This document shows, in pieces, positions 7,733 through 15,224 of a stretch of 47,935 nt of DNA. How positions within the stretch are numbered: the stretch's first letter is position 1; each line of letters starts with the position of its first letter. The stretch is from Deltaproteobacteria bacterium. Lineage in GTDB: Bacteria > Desulfobacterota > Binatia > UBA9968. The stretch spans positions 1 through 47,935 of the forward strand of contig JACPSE010000038.1 in the NCBI GenBank assembly GCA_016193465.1, written 5' to 3'. Both the position numbers and the translations under genes were made by a program. A model generated the notes under the pieces. It saw nothing but the letters and a program-made list of their open reading frames with translations. It was not told the origin of the DNA and made no database searches.

Positions 7733-8427
7733 GAGAACAGCTTTCTCAGCCACTTGCCGGTTTTGGCCACAGACTCCGCCGCCGCCTTGCGGTTCGCCTC
7801 GTTCTTTCCGGAAGGATTGTTCAGAAAGGCATGTCCTGCCCCTTCGTACATGTGGATCTCGTATTTCTTGCCGTAGCGGTCCAAGGCCTCTTGAAACAGC
7901 TCGATCTCCTTTTTTGTGGTGTTGTGATCTTCAGTCCCGTAGTGGCACTGCACGGGGACCTTGATTCCGCGCAGATCCTCCGGGTCCGGGAAAAGACTCT
8001 GATAGTAAATGACTCCCGCGGCAAAGCCCCTCGACTTTGCCAGGGCATAGAGCGCCAAGCCACCGCCCATACAAAAACCAAGCACGGCAACCTTCCTCTT
8101 CCCCACGTAAGGGAGCCTGCGGAGATAGGCAATGCTGTCACAGACCTTCTCAACGGCGCGGGGAATATCCAGGGAGGTCTTCGCCAAGGCGCAAGTCTCG
8201 GGGGTGTTATAGATCCTGCCATGAAAAAGATCCGGCGAAAGGGCGACGAAGCCCTCCTTGGCGAACCTGCGCGTCACTGCCCTGTGACTGTCATCGAGAC
8301 CCCTATAGCCATGAATCAAAACTATCGCGTCCCGCGCTTCGCTCACGTTAGGACGGGCCAGAAAACCATCCACGATCTCCTTTCCGCTTTTGTATGCCGC
8401 GTGCATGGAAACTATTCTTTCTGCCAT
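7729..8427 (-). CDS. Dienelactone hydrolase family protein
   Basis: The 232-residue alpha/beta-hydrolase has the DLH features: IHGYRGL near the oxyanion strand, nucleophile Cys in GFCMGGG, an acid residue in YGTEDHNT and the histidine in EGAGHAFLN. It could hydrolyse dienelactones in chlorocatechol-type degradation, but the family is broad and the neighbours do not define a substrate. The ATG is preceded by an excellent AGGAGG at the right distance. Length is typical. Confidence 0.9.
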   Translation of the reverse strand: MAERIVSMHAAYKSGKEIVDGFLARPNVSEARDAIVLIHGYRGLDDSHRAVTRRFAKEGFVALSPDLFHGRIYNTPETCALAKTSLDIPRAVEKVCDSIAYLRRLPYVGKRKVAVLGFCMGGGLALYALAKSRGFAAGVIYYQSLFPDPEDLRGIKVPVQCHYGTEDHNTTKKEIELFQEALDRYGKKYEIHMYEGAGHAFLNNPSGKNEANRKAAAESVAKTGKWLRKLFS

Positions 8428-8479
8428 ATCTGTGACTCCTCCTAGTTTTTCCCCGCGAATCGGATCCGATCGGCCATCT

Positions 8480-8649
8480 TCAACTTATCCCCTTCTTCCG
8501 CCCCACGTACGGTCCGCTAAGCGTCTCCCGCTCGATGGCGAAGCCGAGCAGCCCTTGCGCGCGTGAGGATCGATATCCATCGCTAGCAGAACGCCCGTGG
8601 TTCCTGCGTAACCTTTCGCAACGACGCCGTTTACAGGATCAGAAGGCAC
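8480..8649 (-). pseudogene. Frameshifted 5' remnant of a protein with the AGTTGVLLAMDID motif
   Basis: A GTG at 8649 on the minus strand is preceded by GGAGG and opens VPSDPVNGVVAKGYAGTTG, continuing VLLAMDIDPHARKG. About one base appears to be missing near 8565, because the adjacent frame continues with coherent protein sequence (GLLGFAIERETLSGPYVGRKKG) and then stops near 8480. From memory, this N-terminal pattern is that of phospholipase-D-like proteins whose first domain contains AGTTGVLLA and LLGFAIER. Only the first 50 or so codons remain, so this is a decayed fragment at the edge of the accessory island. Confidence 0.6.
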
Positions 8650-8737
8650 TCGTATAGGACACCTCCTCGGCCAATGAGGAAGGAGATTATACCCCCGGCT
8701 GGAGCTATGGCAAGAAGATTTATCTGACTGGGCAGGC

Positions 8738-9058
8738 TCAGTCCTTTTCCTCAAGGATAGAGCTGTCGAGTAGGCGAGCGCCGTGGATGACGCGCAATAC
8801 ATAGACCCTCTTTCCACTAACCCGGAATATTGTCCGGTACTCGCCGAAAAGAAGATGCCGGTAACGGGTCCCTAGGAGTTCATTTTCGGGAATTAAGGGG
8901 CATCTTTCCGGGAAGCGTTCAAGGGTGTGAACTTGTTTTTCTAAGTGGAGAACAAATTTTATGGCCTCGGACGGGCTGTCAGCAGCAATATAACTCTTTA
9001 TCTCCTCGATATCAGTCTCCGCAGACTTTGTGACCCTAACCTCAAACCTTGCCGGCAT
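8738..9058 (-). CDS. RelE/ParE family toxin
   Basis: The 106-residue protein fits the RelE/ParE fold: an N-terminal strand followed by helices (ETDIEEIKSYIA), then the C-terminal strands with RYRHLLFGEYRTIFRV and YVLRVIHGARLLD. Such toxins cut ribosome-bound mRNA or block gyrase; the ParE-like sequence leaves the target open. Its start overlaps the 3' end of the upstream antitoxin gene by 17 bp, typical of a co-translated type II module. Confidence 0.88.
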   Translation of the reverse strand: MPARFEVRVTKSAETDIEEIKSYIAADSPSEAIKFVLHLEKQVHTLERFPERCPLIPENELLGTRYRHLLFGEYRTIFRVSGKRVYVLRVIHGARLLDSSILEEKD

Positions 9059-9320
9059 GTTTGAGCTCTTTGAGGAATGAGCGCATAGGTCTGGTACGCT
9101 TCATGGCGACATCTCCCTCCGCCACAGCAAGGAGTCTAGACAAATTTGCGGCCTTAAGGTGCTTCTCATAAGTTTTCGCATCCACAAGGACAGCATCCGC
9201 TTTACCGTTCACCGTAAGCACCACTGGGCGCCTGGATTGATGAACCTGCCGAAGGACCTGTCGCGTATGACGCTTTAGTTCCGTGACCGAGCAGATATCT
9301 TCGGTAATGTTAATGGACAT
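9042..9320 (-). CDS. Phd/YefM family antitoxin
   Basis: The 92-residue protein begins with the DNA-binding Phd/YefM region (DICSVTELKRHTRQVLRQV, then PVVLTVNGKADAVLVDAKTYEKHL) and ends in a charged toxin-binding tail. It should neutralise the ParE-like toxin encoded downstream and repress the operon. The ATG is preceded by AAAAGGAGCC. A palindromic operator lies 33 bp upstream. Confidence 0.88.
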   Translation of the reverse strand: MSINITEDICSVTELKRHTRQVLRQVHQSRRPVVLTVNGKADAVLVDAKTYEKHLKAANLSRLLAVAEGDVAMKRTRPMRSFLKELKHAGKV

Positions 9321-9353
9321 AACAAAAAGGCTCCTTTTCTAATGTCTTATTAT

Positions 9354-9389
9354 GTGCTGAATTTAGCACTATTTTCAGATCCTTATCAA
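9354..9389 (-). promoter_or_regulatory. Putative promoter and operator of the Phd/ParE module
   Basis: On the minus strand TTGATA (9384-9389) is followed after 17 nt by CTAAAT (9361-9366). The -10 element overlaps a palindrome with perfect 5-bp arms, GTGCT and AGCAC, at 9354-9369. An operator over the -10 element is what autorepression by a Phd-type antitoxin needs. The -10 match is only 3 of 6. Confidence 0.45.
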
Positions 9390-9518
9390 GACCCCACCAT
9401 AAAATTACGCAAGCCATCCGCCTCGCAGCGACGGATCTCCACAGAGATGGGCTAATTTTTTTTATCTCTCAACGCCCTCCACACCCGCGCCCGTGGGCAA
9501 TTTGACATTCGGCATATC

Positions 9519-9749
9519 TCACCCCCGTCTACCGAAATATTGCTCGAAAAGAGCCCTTGACCTGGCCAGTCCTTCCTCCGTTAGCACAACAGACTTGGTC
9601 CTATTTTTGGGATCACAGATGAGACCTTTCTCGCACAGGCGATCCAACACCGCAAAGTCAAAACCTTTCCACGCCCGGACCCCATTGTGGAGGGTAAGAT
9701 ACATCAGAGCCAAAACAACCTCGTCGATCTTGTCCTCGTCATAGTTCAT
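9519..9749 (-). CDS. DUF6429 family protein
   Basis: The 76-residue product (start at MNYDEDKIDE, preceded by GGGTGAGG) matches my memory of the DUF6429 family: KIDEVVLALMYLTLHNG, RAWKGFDFAVLDRLCEKG, then DPKNRTKSVVLTEEG. The C-terminal half resembles a winged-helix dimerisation unit. The function is unknown; these small genes are often found near mobile DNA. A longer form from 9782 would add 11 residues without family match. Confidence 0.75.
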   Translation of the reverse strand: MNYDEDKIDEVVLALMYLTLHNGVRAWKGFDFAVLDRLCEKGLICDPKNRTKSVVLTEEGLARSRALFEQYFGRRG

Positions 9750-9812
9750 AGCCAACCTCACCCTTTGCGTCCAGGTATTCAACCCTGAGTCCGCTCCGCC
9801 CCTTGTCTAACC

Positions 9813-11099
9813 TCACGACACCACCCGTGAAAGGGCTCTATCAACTTCGAACATCAGCACCAGGGTCTGAAAAACGACACGCCGTGCGTCTTCCCAGATC
9901 AAAGACTCCTTTCCTTTTTGCATCCCGTGTATCTGGCGCTGAACAAGATTATTCACGCTTTCCCAATAATCCAGCAAGGTTCGCAGGAAGTCTCCCTCCG
10001 TGTTGCTCAGCTTACCGGCGTGAAATTCGAGAACTGACCTTAAACGGTTTTTGGTATGAGCCTTATCTGAATCAACATTCGGCGGGCAGTAACGCTGGAC
10101 CAAAACATCAGCGAATTCCTGGAGAGCCTCCCGGCAATGATGCCCTATTGTGGTTAGGTGACGTTCTGATTCTTCGCTCCACAGCAGGTCCTCAGCGGCG
10201 CTCCACTTCCGGTAGGCCTCCGCGTACGCCGATCGAAATCGGTGTGAACCAATGTGGTGTTTCATCTCGGCTTCGATCCTCTGCGTCGGTTTTCCCATCT
10301 GTCGCTTGAGATACCCGTAGTAAGAGAACCCCTTAGGGACGATATCGATCAGCCAAACAGCCGACGAAGATGTTTGCTTAAGGTCAATGAGACGTTCGCC
10401 CGCAAGCACTTTTAGATCGCCAAGATATGCCTGAGGCTCTCGGCCTCTGAAGCCCGGGTGGAATAAATAACCTTGTGAACGATCTTCGGTAAATCTAGCC
10501 GGTTCTCGTTGATCCTGAGGAACGTTTCTCGCGGCCTCGGCAAGCATGACAAGAAGGTTCTTTTGTTCTTCTTCTAGAGAAATGTCGGCCCATCTGGCAA
10601 GTGCCGCGAGTTTTTTTGCAGCCTCGATATGGTCGTCCAGGAGGCTGGTCATTGCCTCGATTTTATCGTCCACCGGTCGCCGCTGAACGCTGTTCGGGTA
10701 ACCTTTCCCACGCAACCTCTGGTCAATCTCGGCCAGGTGCTCGTAAGCCTTCTGCACAAACTCGCGCAAGAGATCAGCAGTCTCATCTAACACAGTGTCT
10801 ACTAATTCTGGGTACGCCTCGCAGTCCTTGGCGGTCTGGTCTATCTGCTCGGTAATCACTTTTCTAAAATCCGGTTCAAAGAAACCACCCCAAAATATCT
10901 CCCGTGGACTTCCCTCGAACTCCACGTTAGAGTACCTGAGAGCCCTGCCCTCGCAGTTCGTCACCTTCAGCGGCTTCCCTGAATTAAAGAAGACCCAAGG
11001 CGTTATGAGCTCTCGGTCAATCCGGGTATAGGCGTTTCCAACCGCCAGCTTACGCTTTGGGTAGAAAGGGGTTTGATTAGGCACGATTTCGGACTCCAC
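9813..11099 (-). CDS. Uncharacterised 428-residue protein in the defence-like island
   Basis: No family is recognised. The reading frame opens at a GTG (11099), so the true start could be further in. The N-terminal part (residues 1-75) has mixed strands, and residues 75-190 look helical and charged. A middle segment around 195-260 has strands with GYLFHPGFRGREPQAYLGDL, and a helical C-terminal part (from about 310) contains GHHCREALQEFADVLVQRYC. The last block looks like a compact helical bundle. The protein lies 106 bp downstream of the AbiGi-like gene on the same strand and is probably transcribed with it. It may be a second component of an abortive-infection system; that is only inference from position. 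Confidence 0.6.
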   Translation of the reverse strand: MESEIVPNQTPFYPKRKLAVGNAYTRIDRELITPWVFFNSGKPLKVTNCEGRALRYSNVEFEGSPREIFWGGFFEPDFRKVITEQIDQTAKDCEAYPELVDTVLDETADLLREFVQKAYEHLAEIDQRLRGKGYPNSVQRRPVDDKIEAMTSLLDDHIEAAKKLAALARWADISLEEEQKNLLVMLAEAARNVPQDQREPARFTEDRSQGYLFHPGFRGREPQAYLGDLKVLAGERLIDLKQTSSSAVWLIDIVPKGFSYYGYLKRQMGKPTQRIEAEMKHHIGSHRFRSAYAEAYRKWSAAEDLLWSEESERHLTTIGHHCREALQEFADVLVQRYCPPNVDSDKAHTKNRLRSVLEFHAGKLSNTEGDFLRTLLDYWESVNNLVQRQIHGMQKGKESLIWEDARRVVFQTLVLMFEVDRALSRVVS

Positions 11100-11205
11100 G
11101 CCTCATCTGCTTAACTTTTTCAACAACCATCTGACTGGAGACCACTAAGATATGGGAAACCTCGCATGCCTCTTTAAGACTCCCGACCCTTTTTTCTCCC
11201 GAATA

Positions 11206-11952
11206 TCACAAGCGGTATACCATGCTGAAGGGAAGAATGGGGGTGTCTTCATCAATTCTCAGATCTCCACGCTTTCTGTCTTTTCTGAAATCATCCAACG
11301 TTTCGTCGGGCATAATTAGTATAGCTACGTCGTCCTTCTGGAAGTCCCAATTGTAGATAGATCGCCATTCTCTTTCGTAGTAAAAATTATTTAGTTGCAT
11401 TTCGTCCAACATAAGGGCAGCCACCGGATTAGCCTTGAGGTCGCCCGATTTTGTCACCGAGCCAAGGAGGAGAAGCAATTCTTGAAATTTTCCGGCGATA
11501 TCGCTGTTCGTACGTTCCAAATATCCTTCGACTTCATTGCGTCTTAGTATAAAATGGTGAAACACTGATGAGTACTGGTTGATATACAGAACCGGGTTAA
11601 AATTACTACTGATAGCGCTTTCCTTATGAAACCCAATGGCAAACCGTCCATACCGTTCGGCATGGATGTGAAGGTCCTTTAGGGGTATATCCGCTAAACA
11701 GCAGACGGGATATCCCCACAACGTCTGGATCTCGTTCGTTGCTGGGTCAACAAATTTAAATTCATTTTTTTCTCCCACCTTAAGGCCAGTCCTTAGTATA
11801 GATAGGAGTATCTGGTAGCTTTCATGATCCGATTTGCCTCTGCCAACAAAATGCCATAATACTTCTGACGCAAATCTCTGTTTTAGTTGGGCAAGGAGTC
11901 TGTTACTTATGTCCTTTCTTATGCCTTCGTTTGCGGCCTGATTCTTTGACAT
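11206..11952 (-). CDS. AbiGi-like putative abortive-infection protein
   Basis: The 248-residue protein resembles the AbiGi (antitoxin of abortive infection) family: an N-terminal 'house-keeping' block LWHFVGRG and LLSILRTGLK, then CCLADIPLKDLHIHAERYG, FAIGFHKE, NPVLYINQY and the late FYYEREWRSIYN motif. The match is from memory of family motifs. The ATG has GAGGAG upstream. The gene is visibly more A+T-rich than the backbone, which suggests recent transfer. In the classical AbiG system AbiGi is paired with AbiGii; no recognisable AbiGii is adjacent, but the downstream 428-residue protein occupies that position. Confidence 0.65.
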   Translation of the reverse strand: MSKNQAANEGIRKDISNRLLAQLKQRFASEVLWHFVGRGKSDHESYQILLSILRTGLKVGEKNEFKFVDPATNEIQTLWGYPVCCLADIPLKDLHIHAERYGRFAIGFHKESAISSNFNPVLYINQYSSVFHHFILRRNEVEGYLERTNSDIAGKFQELLLLLGSVTKSGDLKANPVAALMLDEMQLNNFYYEREWRSIYNWDFQKDDVAILIMPDETLDDFRKDRKRGDLRIDEDTPILPFSMVYRL

Positions 11953-12067
11953 TGCTAAATCTCCTCGCGAGTGTAGTTTTTCTTTTAAGGGTATTTCGCC
12001 TGTTCGTGCTCGGGTCAGACACGCCCGATCAACCTATTAGGGAACCCACGCCGTAAAATGTTGGATA

Positions 12068-14284
12068 TCATTTTTCCTCCGGCAAGCTAGCAAGCAAACG
12101 CTCGATTTTCTGCGCCTCATGGGGAATACCAATCTTAGAGTAGAGTTCGCGTGCCTTGGACCAGAGTTCCCTCGCGGTCTCGAAATGACCCCGATCTTTG
12201 GCAATCAAACCAAGGTTGACGTAGTTGGTTGCCATGCCTTCCAGAAGGCCAAGCTTTTCATTGATCGCCAGCGACTTCTTGTACATCTCCTCGGCCCGGT
12301 CTAGATCGCCTCGCTCCTTGTAAACTCCGCCGAGGCTATCATATTGGTTGGCCACGCCCTCCTGGCGGCCAAGCCTTTCATTGATCGCCAGCGACTTCTT
12401 GTACATTTGTTCGGCCCTTTCCAGATCACCCCGCTGCTGGTAGACCCCGCCGAGGTTACCATAGCCACTGGCCGTGTCTTCTTGGTCCCCAAGCTTTTCG
12501 GTGATGGCCAGGGATTTCGTGTACATTTCTTCGGCTCTCTCCAGATCACCCCGCTGTTGGTAGATCCGGCCGAGGTTACCATAGCTCTTGGCAATGCCTT
12601 CCTGATGACCGAGTCTCTCATAAATCGCCAATGACTGCCTGAGCATTACTTGGGCTCGGTCTAGGTCGCTCCGCGTCTCATAGATCAGGCTCAGATTGCC
12701 ATATTGGTGGGCCATACCTTCCGGATATCCTAGCTTTTCATAGATCATCAGGGCTTTCTTGTGCATCTCTTCCGCACGCTGCAGATCGCCTCGCGTCCTG
12801 TAGATTAGGCCAAGATTGGCGTATTGACCGGCCGTGCCTTGCTGATGTCCAAGCTTTTCATAGATCGCCAGTGCTTTTTTGTGCATCTCTTCCGCACGCC
12901 GCAGATCGCCTCGCGTCTTGTAGATCAGTCCAAAATTAGTGTATTGGCTGGCCTTGCCTTCCTGATGGCCGAGGTTTTCATAGATACTCAATGCCTTCTT
13001 GAACATCTCCTCCGCGTGATCCAGATTGCCTCGCGTTCTATAGATAAGGCCAAGATTGCCATAGCCACTGGCCGTGTCTTCTTGGTCCCCAAGCTTCTCG
13101 GTGATGGCCAGGGATTTCGTGTACATTTCTTCGGCCCTTTCCAAATCGCCACGCATGCTGTAGATCACACCGAGGTTGCCGTAGCCGGTAGCCATGTCCC
13201 GCTGACTGCCCAGCTTTTCATATATAGTGATTGCCTTCTTGAACATGTTCTCGGCTCGGTCCAGATTGCCCAACCTCTCGGATATCAGGCCGAGGTTACC
13301 GAGTGCAGCCGCAGTATCGCCGTTATCGACATCCCGACCACTAATCGCCAACCAACGCTCAAGCATCTCCTCTGCCGCGTTTAGCTCTCCTGTTCGCATG
13401 TAAAAATCGTAGGCTAGATAAAGCACCCGCAATCTTGTAGTGCCGATGTGGGCCTTGGCGAACAGTTGTCGTGCTTCCTCGACCCGACCGTCGAGAGCAG
13501 CTTTAGCTGCTTGTTCCGCAAGGACAAGGGCTAGTTCTTCGGCCCGAGCGAGGGCTAGTTTCGCCGCAGCCTCGTTCTGATTTTGTCGTTGCTCTGGGGC
13601 TTTCCTTTTGCGTCGCGGCTTTCTGCGTGCTTTGAGTCGCTTTAATGCCGCGTCGGCGAGCTTGCGGTGCCGCTCGGCTTCCTCCCTCGCTTTTGTTACT
13701 TCGTCAATATATTCGAGCGGCAAAATCACGACGTTGCGCTTATCGTCCACGGGCAGAATCTCACCCTTGGCGTAGGCACGCAGATGCTTGTCGATCTCGT
13801 TGCCAAACTCCTTCTCGTCTCCAAAGAAGTGGTGGAGCACCTTCCGGGATTCTTCGAGCGACTTGCGGAACGCCAGTACTTTTTTGAGCTGCGGACCAGG
13901 ATCGCCCATGGATGCGGCATCGACGCGTTTGAAGAAGACGAAAATTTCGGGTGCGCCGGTTTTCTTCCATCGGTCCAGTGCCCTGTGAAATTCCTCTTCA
14001 GTGTACGACGTGTATGGCTTGGCGTCTGGGGCCTCCTGACCCCACCGCCGATTCAAGGCAAGAACAAACACGTCGCAACGGTCGATCTCCTTGTTGATCA
14101 CGCTCTGCGACCGCCGCCCGGTCGTCGCCAACGTATCCTCCCAGCCGAGCGGCACAAACTTCACGCCTGCTCCGTCCCCGAAGCCGGAGTTTAATTCGTC
14201 AATGATGTCCTTGAACTTACGCCGCTCCACCGCGAGGTCTCCGGGTGAGGCGATAAATACGTGGATAGTCCGAACGTCAGGCAT
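12068..14284 (-). CDS. DUF4062 domain protein with ten TPR repeats
   Basis: The 738-residue protein has an N-terminal DUF4062-like domain (residues about 5-165), with HVFIASPGDLAVERR at 8-22 and CDVFVLALNRRWG further on. DUF4062 is regarded as TIR/STIR-like and is frequent in multidomain signalling and defence proteins. A basic, helical linker (about 200-265) follows. Ten consecutive 40-residue tetratricopeptide repeats of the kinesin-light-chain type fill about 315-715, each close to YGNLGLIY-RGDLERAEEM-KKSLAIYEKLG. Repeats 2 and 7 are almost identical. The TPR array probably senses a ligand or partner and the N-terminal domain acts as effector. That mechanism is inferred. No strong Shine-Dalgarno precedes the ATG. 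Confidence 0.8.
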   Translation of the reverse strand: MPDVRTIHVFIASPGDLAVERRKFKDIIDELNSGFGDGAGVKFVPLGWEDTLATTGRRSQSVINKEIDRCDVFVLALNRRWGQEAPDAKPYTSYTEEEFHRALDRWKKTGAPEIFVFFKRVDAASMGDPGPQLKKVLAFRKSLEESRKVLHHFFGDEKEFGNEIDKHLRAYAKGEILPVDDKRNVVILPLEYIDEVTKAREEAERHRKLADAALKRLKARRKPRRKRKAPEQRQNQNEAAAKLALARAEELALVLAEQAAKAALDGRVEEARQLFAKAHIGTTRLRVLYLAYDFYMRTGELNAAEEMLERWLAISGRDVDNGDTAAALGNLGLISERLGNLDRAENMFKKAITIYEKLGSQRDMATGYGNLGVIYSMRGDLERAEEMYTKSLAITEKLGDQEDTASGYGNLGLIYRTRGNLDHAEEMFKKALSIYENLGHQEGKASQYTNFGLIYKTRGDLRRAEEMHKKALAIYEKLGHQQGTAGQYANLGLIYRTRGDLQRAEEMHKKALMIYEKLGYPEGMAHQYGNLSLIYETRSDLDRAQVMLRQSLAIYERLGHQEGIAKSYGNLGRIYQQRGDLERAEEMYTKSLAITEKLGDQEDTASGYGNLGGVYQQRGDLERAEQMYKKSLAINERLGRQEGVANQYDSLGGVYKERGDLDRAEEMYKKSLAINEKLGLLEGMATNYVNLGLIAKDRGHFETARELWSKARELYSKIGIPHEAQKIERLLASLPEEK
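12120..13320 (-). repeat. 120-bp tandem repeats encoding the TPR array
   Basis: Ten in-frame 120-bp units are recognisable from the regular recurrence of the segments for RAEEM-KK and AI-EKLG. A block near 12460-12540 recurs near 13060-13140, displaced by exactly 600 bp (five units), with only a few base differences. This indicates recent duplication or gene conversion within the array. Confidence 0.8.
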
Positions 14285-14383
14285 AAGGGAAACACTACTC
14301 TTTGAGACTAGATGTTGGGGATTATACGCCAGCCGTTGGGGCTGGCAAGAAAATTTTCGGGGATGAAAAAAGAAATCCGCTGA

Positions 14384-14533
14384 TTAGGTGCCGGCCGAGA
14401 GCACTTCCTGCGCAGCCTTCGGGACCTCTATTGGAAGAAAATAATCTCCTGGGTAGAGGTAATCTTCTCCTCTCTTACCGACCCCATGCGCCTCGTACCA
14501 GCGTAATTCCGCTCTACAGACCGTGCCAGAGGT
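14384..14533 (-). pseudogene. 3' remnant of an unidentified small protein downstream of vapC
   Basis: Directly after the vapC stop codon, and in the same frame, the minus strand reads about 49 coherent codons (TSGTVCRAELRWYEAHGVG, then EDYLYPGDYFLPIEVPKAAQ and a stop at 14384). There is no start codon in front of it other than vapC itself. The ending CRAELRWYEAHGVG looks like the tail of a known small-protein family I cannot name. The fragment could be a decayed gene left by recombination. Confidence 0.4.
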
Positions 14534-14923
14534 CTAGGCGGGCCGATAAAGCTCAACCAATTTCAGACGGGCCATTCGAGCAAAGTCATCGTCTAGTGAC
14601 CAAACGGCCACACCTTGTTCCGCCGCTATGGCCGCAATGAGAAGGTCCCCCACTCCAAACCAGTCACCCCCCACACTTATTGTATCAAGCCAGCCCTCAA
14701 TACGAGCCCATGTATCTCCGGAAGGATAATAGACTGGAAGTGCAGAAAGGGTCCGTCGCAATCTGGGACGATCTCGCCGAGATGCACCCGATAAAATCTC
14801 TACGCGAACCGGTGCAGCCAGGGCTACCTCATCACCGTCTAACAGCGTGTGCAGATGGCGCGCTTCCCTGCCTTTATCGTCGCGGAACGCCGCTATCCAC
14901 ACCGAAGTATCGACGACGATCAT
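14534..14923 (-). CDS. vapC: PIN-domain ribonuclease toxin VapC
   Basis: The 129-residue PIN protein opens [14 protein letters not shown] with the first metal-binding Asp. Further acidic residues lie in [19 protein letters not shown] and [12 protein letters not shown]. VapC toxins cleave tRNA or rRNA at specific sites using Mg2+. The ATG overlaps the vapB stop by 4 bp, the hallmark of translational coupling. Length is normal for the family. Confidence 0.9.
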   Translation of the reverse strand: MIVVDTSVWIAAFRDDKGREARHLHTLLDGDEVALAAPVRVEILSGASRRDRPRLRRTLSALPVYYPSGDTWARIEGWLDTISVGGDWFGVGDLLIAAIAAEQGVAVWSLDDDFARMARLKLVELYRPA

Positions 14924-15126
14924 GCGCTGCGCCGGCGTCTGCGGCGGGAAGTCGCGATGTCGAGCTCAAGCTTGACCGAGCCTAATAACCTTTTAAGTTC
15001 TTCAATGCGCCGGCGACGGATTAATTCCTGAAGGGAGAGAACAATGGTATCGGTTTTCGACTTGAAGCCTAATAGACGCTGAGCCTCTTCAACCAGTTCC
15101 TTGGGAATATCAAGAGTCGTCCGCAT
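14920..15126 (-). CDS. vapB: VapB-type antitoxin
   Basis: The 68-residue protein has the ribbon-helix-helix-like start [20 protein letters not shown] and the type II VapB motif [17 protein letters not shown]. An Arg-rich tail ends it (SRRRRRRSA), which is unusual and may help bind the toxin or operator. It is co-translated with vapC. Confidence 0.85.
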   Translation of the reverse strand: MRTTLDIPKELVEEAQRLLGFKSKTDTIVLSLQELIRRRRIEELKRLLGSVKLELDIATSRRRRRRSA

Positions 15127-15139
15127 ATCAAACAGCCTA

Positions 15140-15160
15140 ATCTATATGCTTTTAGATGTC
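15140..15160 (-). promoter_or_regulatory. Putative vapBC operator
   Basis: An inverted repeat with 5-bp arms (ATCTA, TAGAT) and an 8-nt spacer lies 14 bp upstream of the vapB ATG, immediately after a TTGACA on the minus strand. It is positioned as an autoregulatory site. The -10 box is poor, so the promoter call is weak. Confidence 0.3.
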
Positions 15161-15224
15161 AAATTATCCCACAAGAGTGCATCACGATGCATAAGCTTTC
15201 AAATGGAAAGAGTTCAAAGGGAAG

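Noticed and set aside
12824-13384. Frame of 186 codons opposite the TPR array
   Set aside because: It comes from the periodic repeat of the TPR gene and repeats every 40 residues, with no independent start signal.
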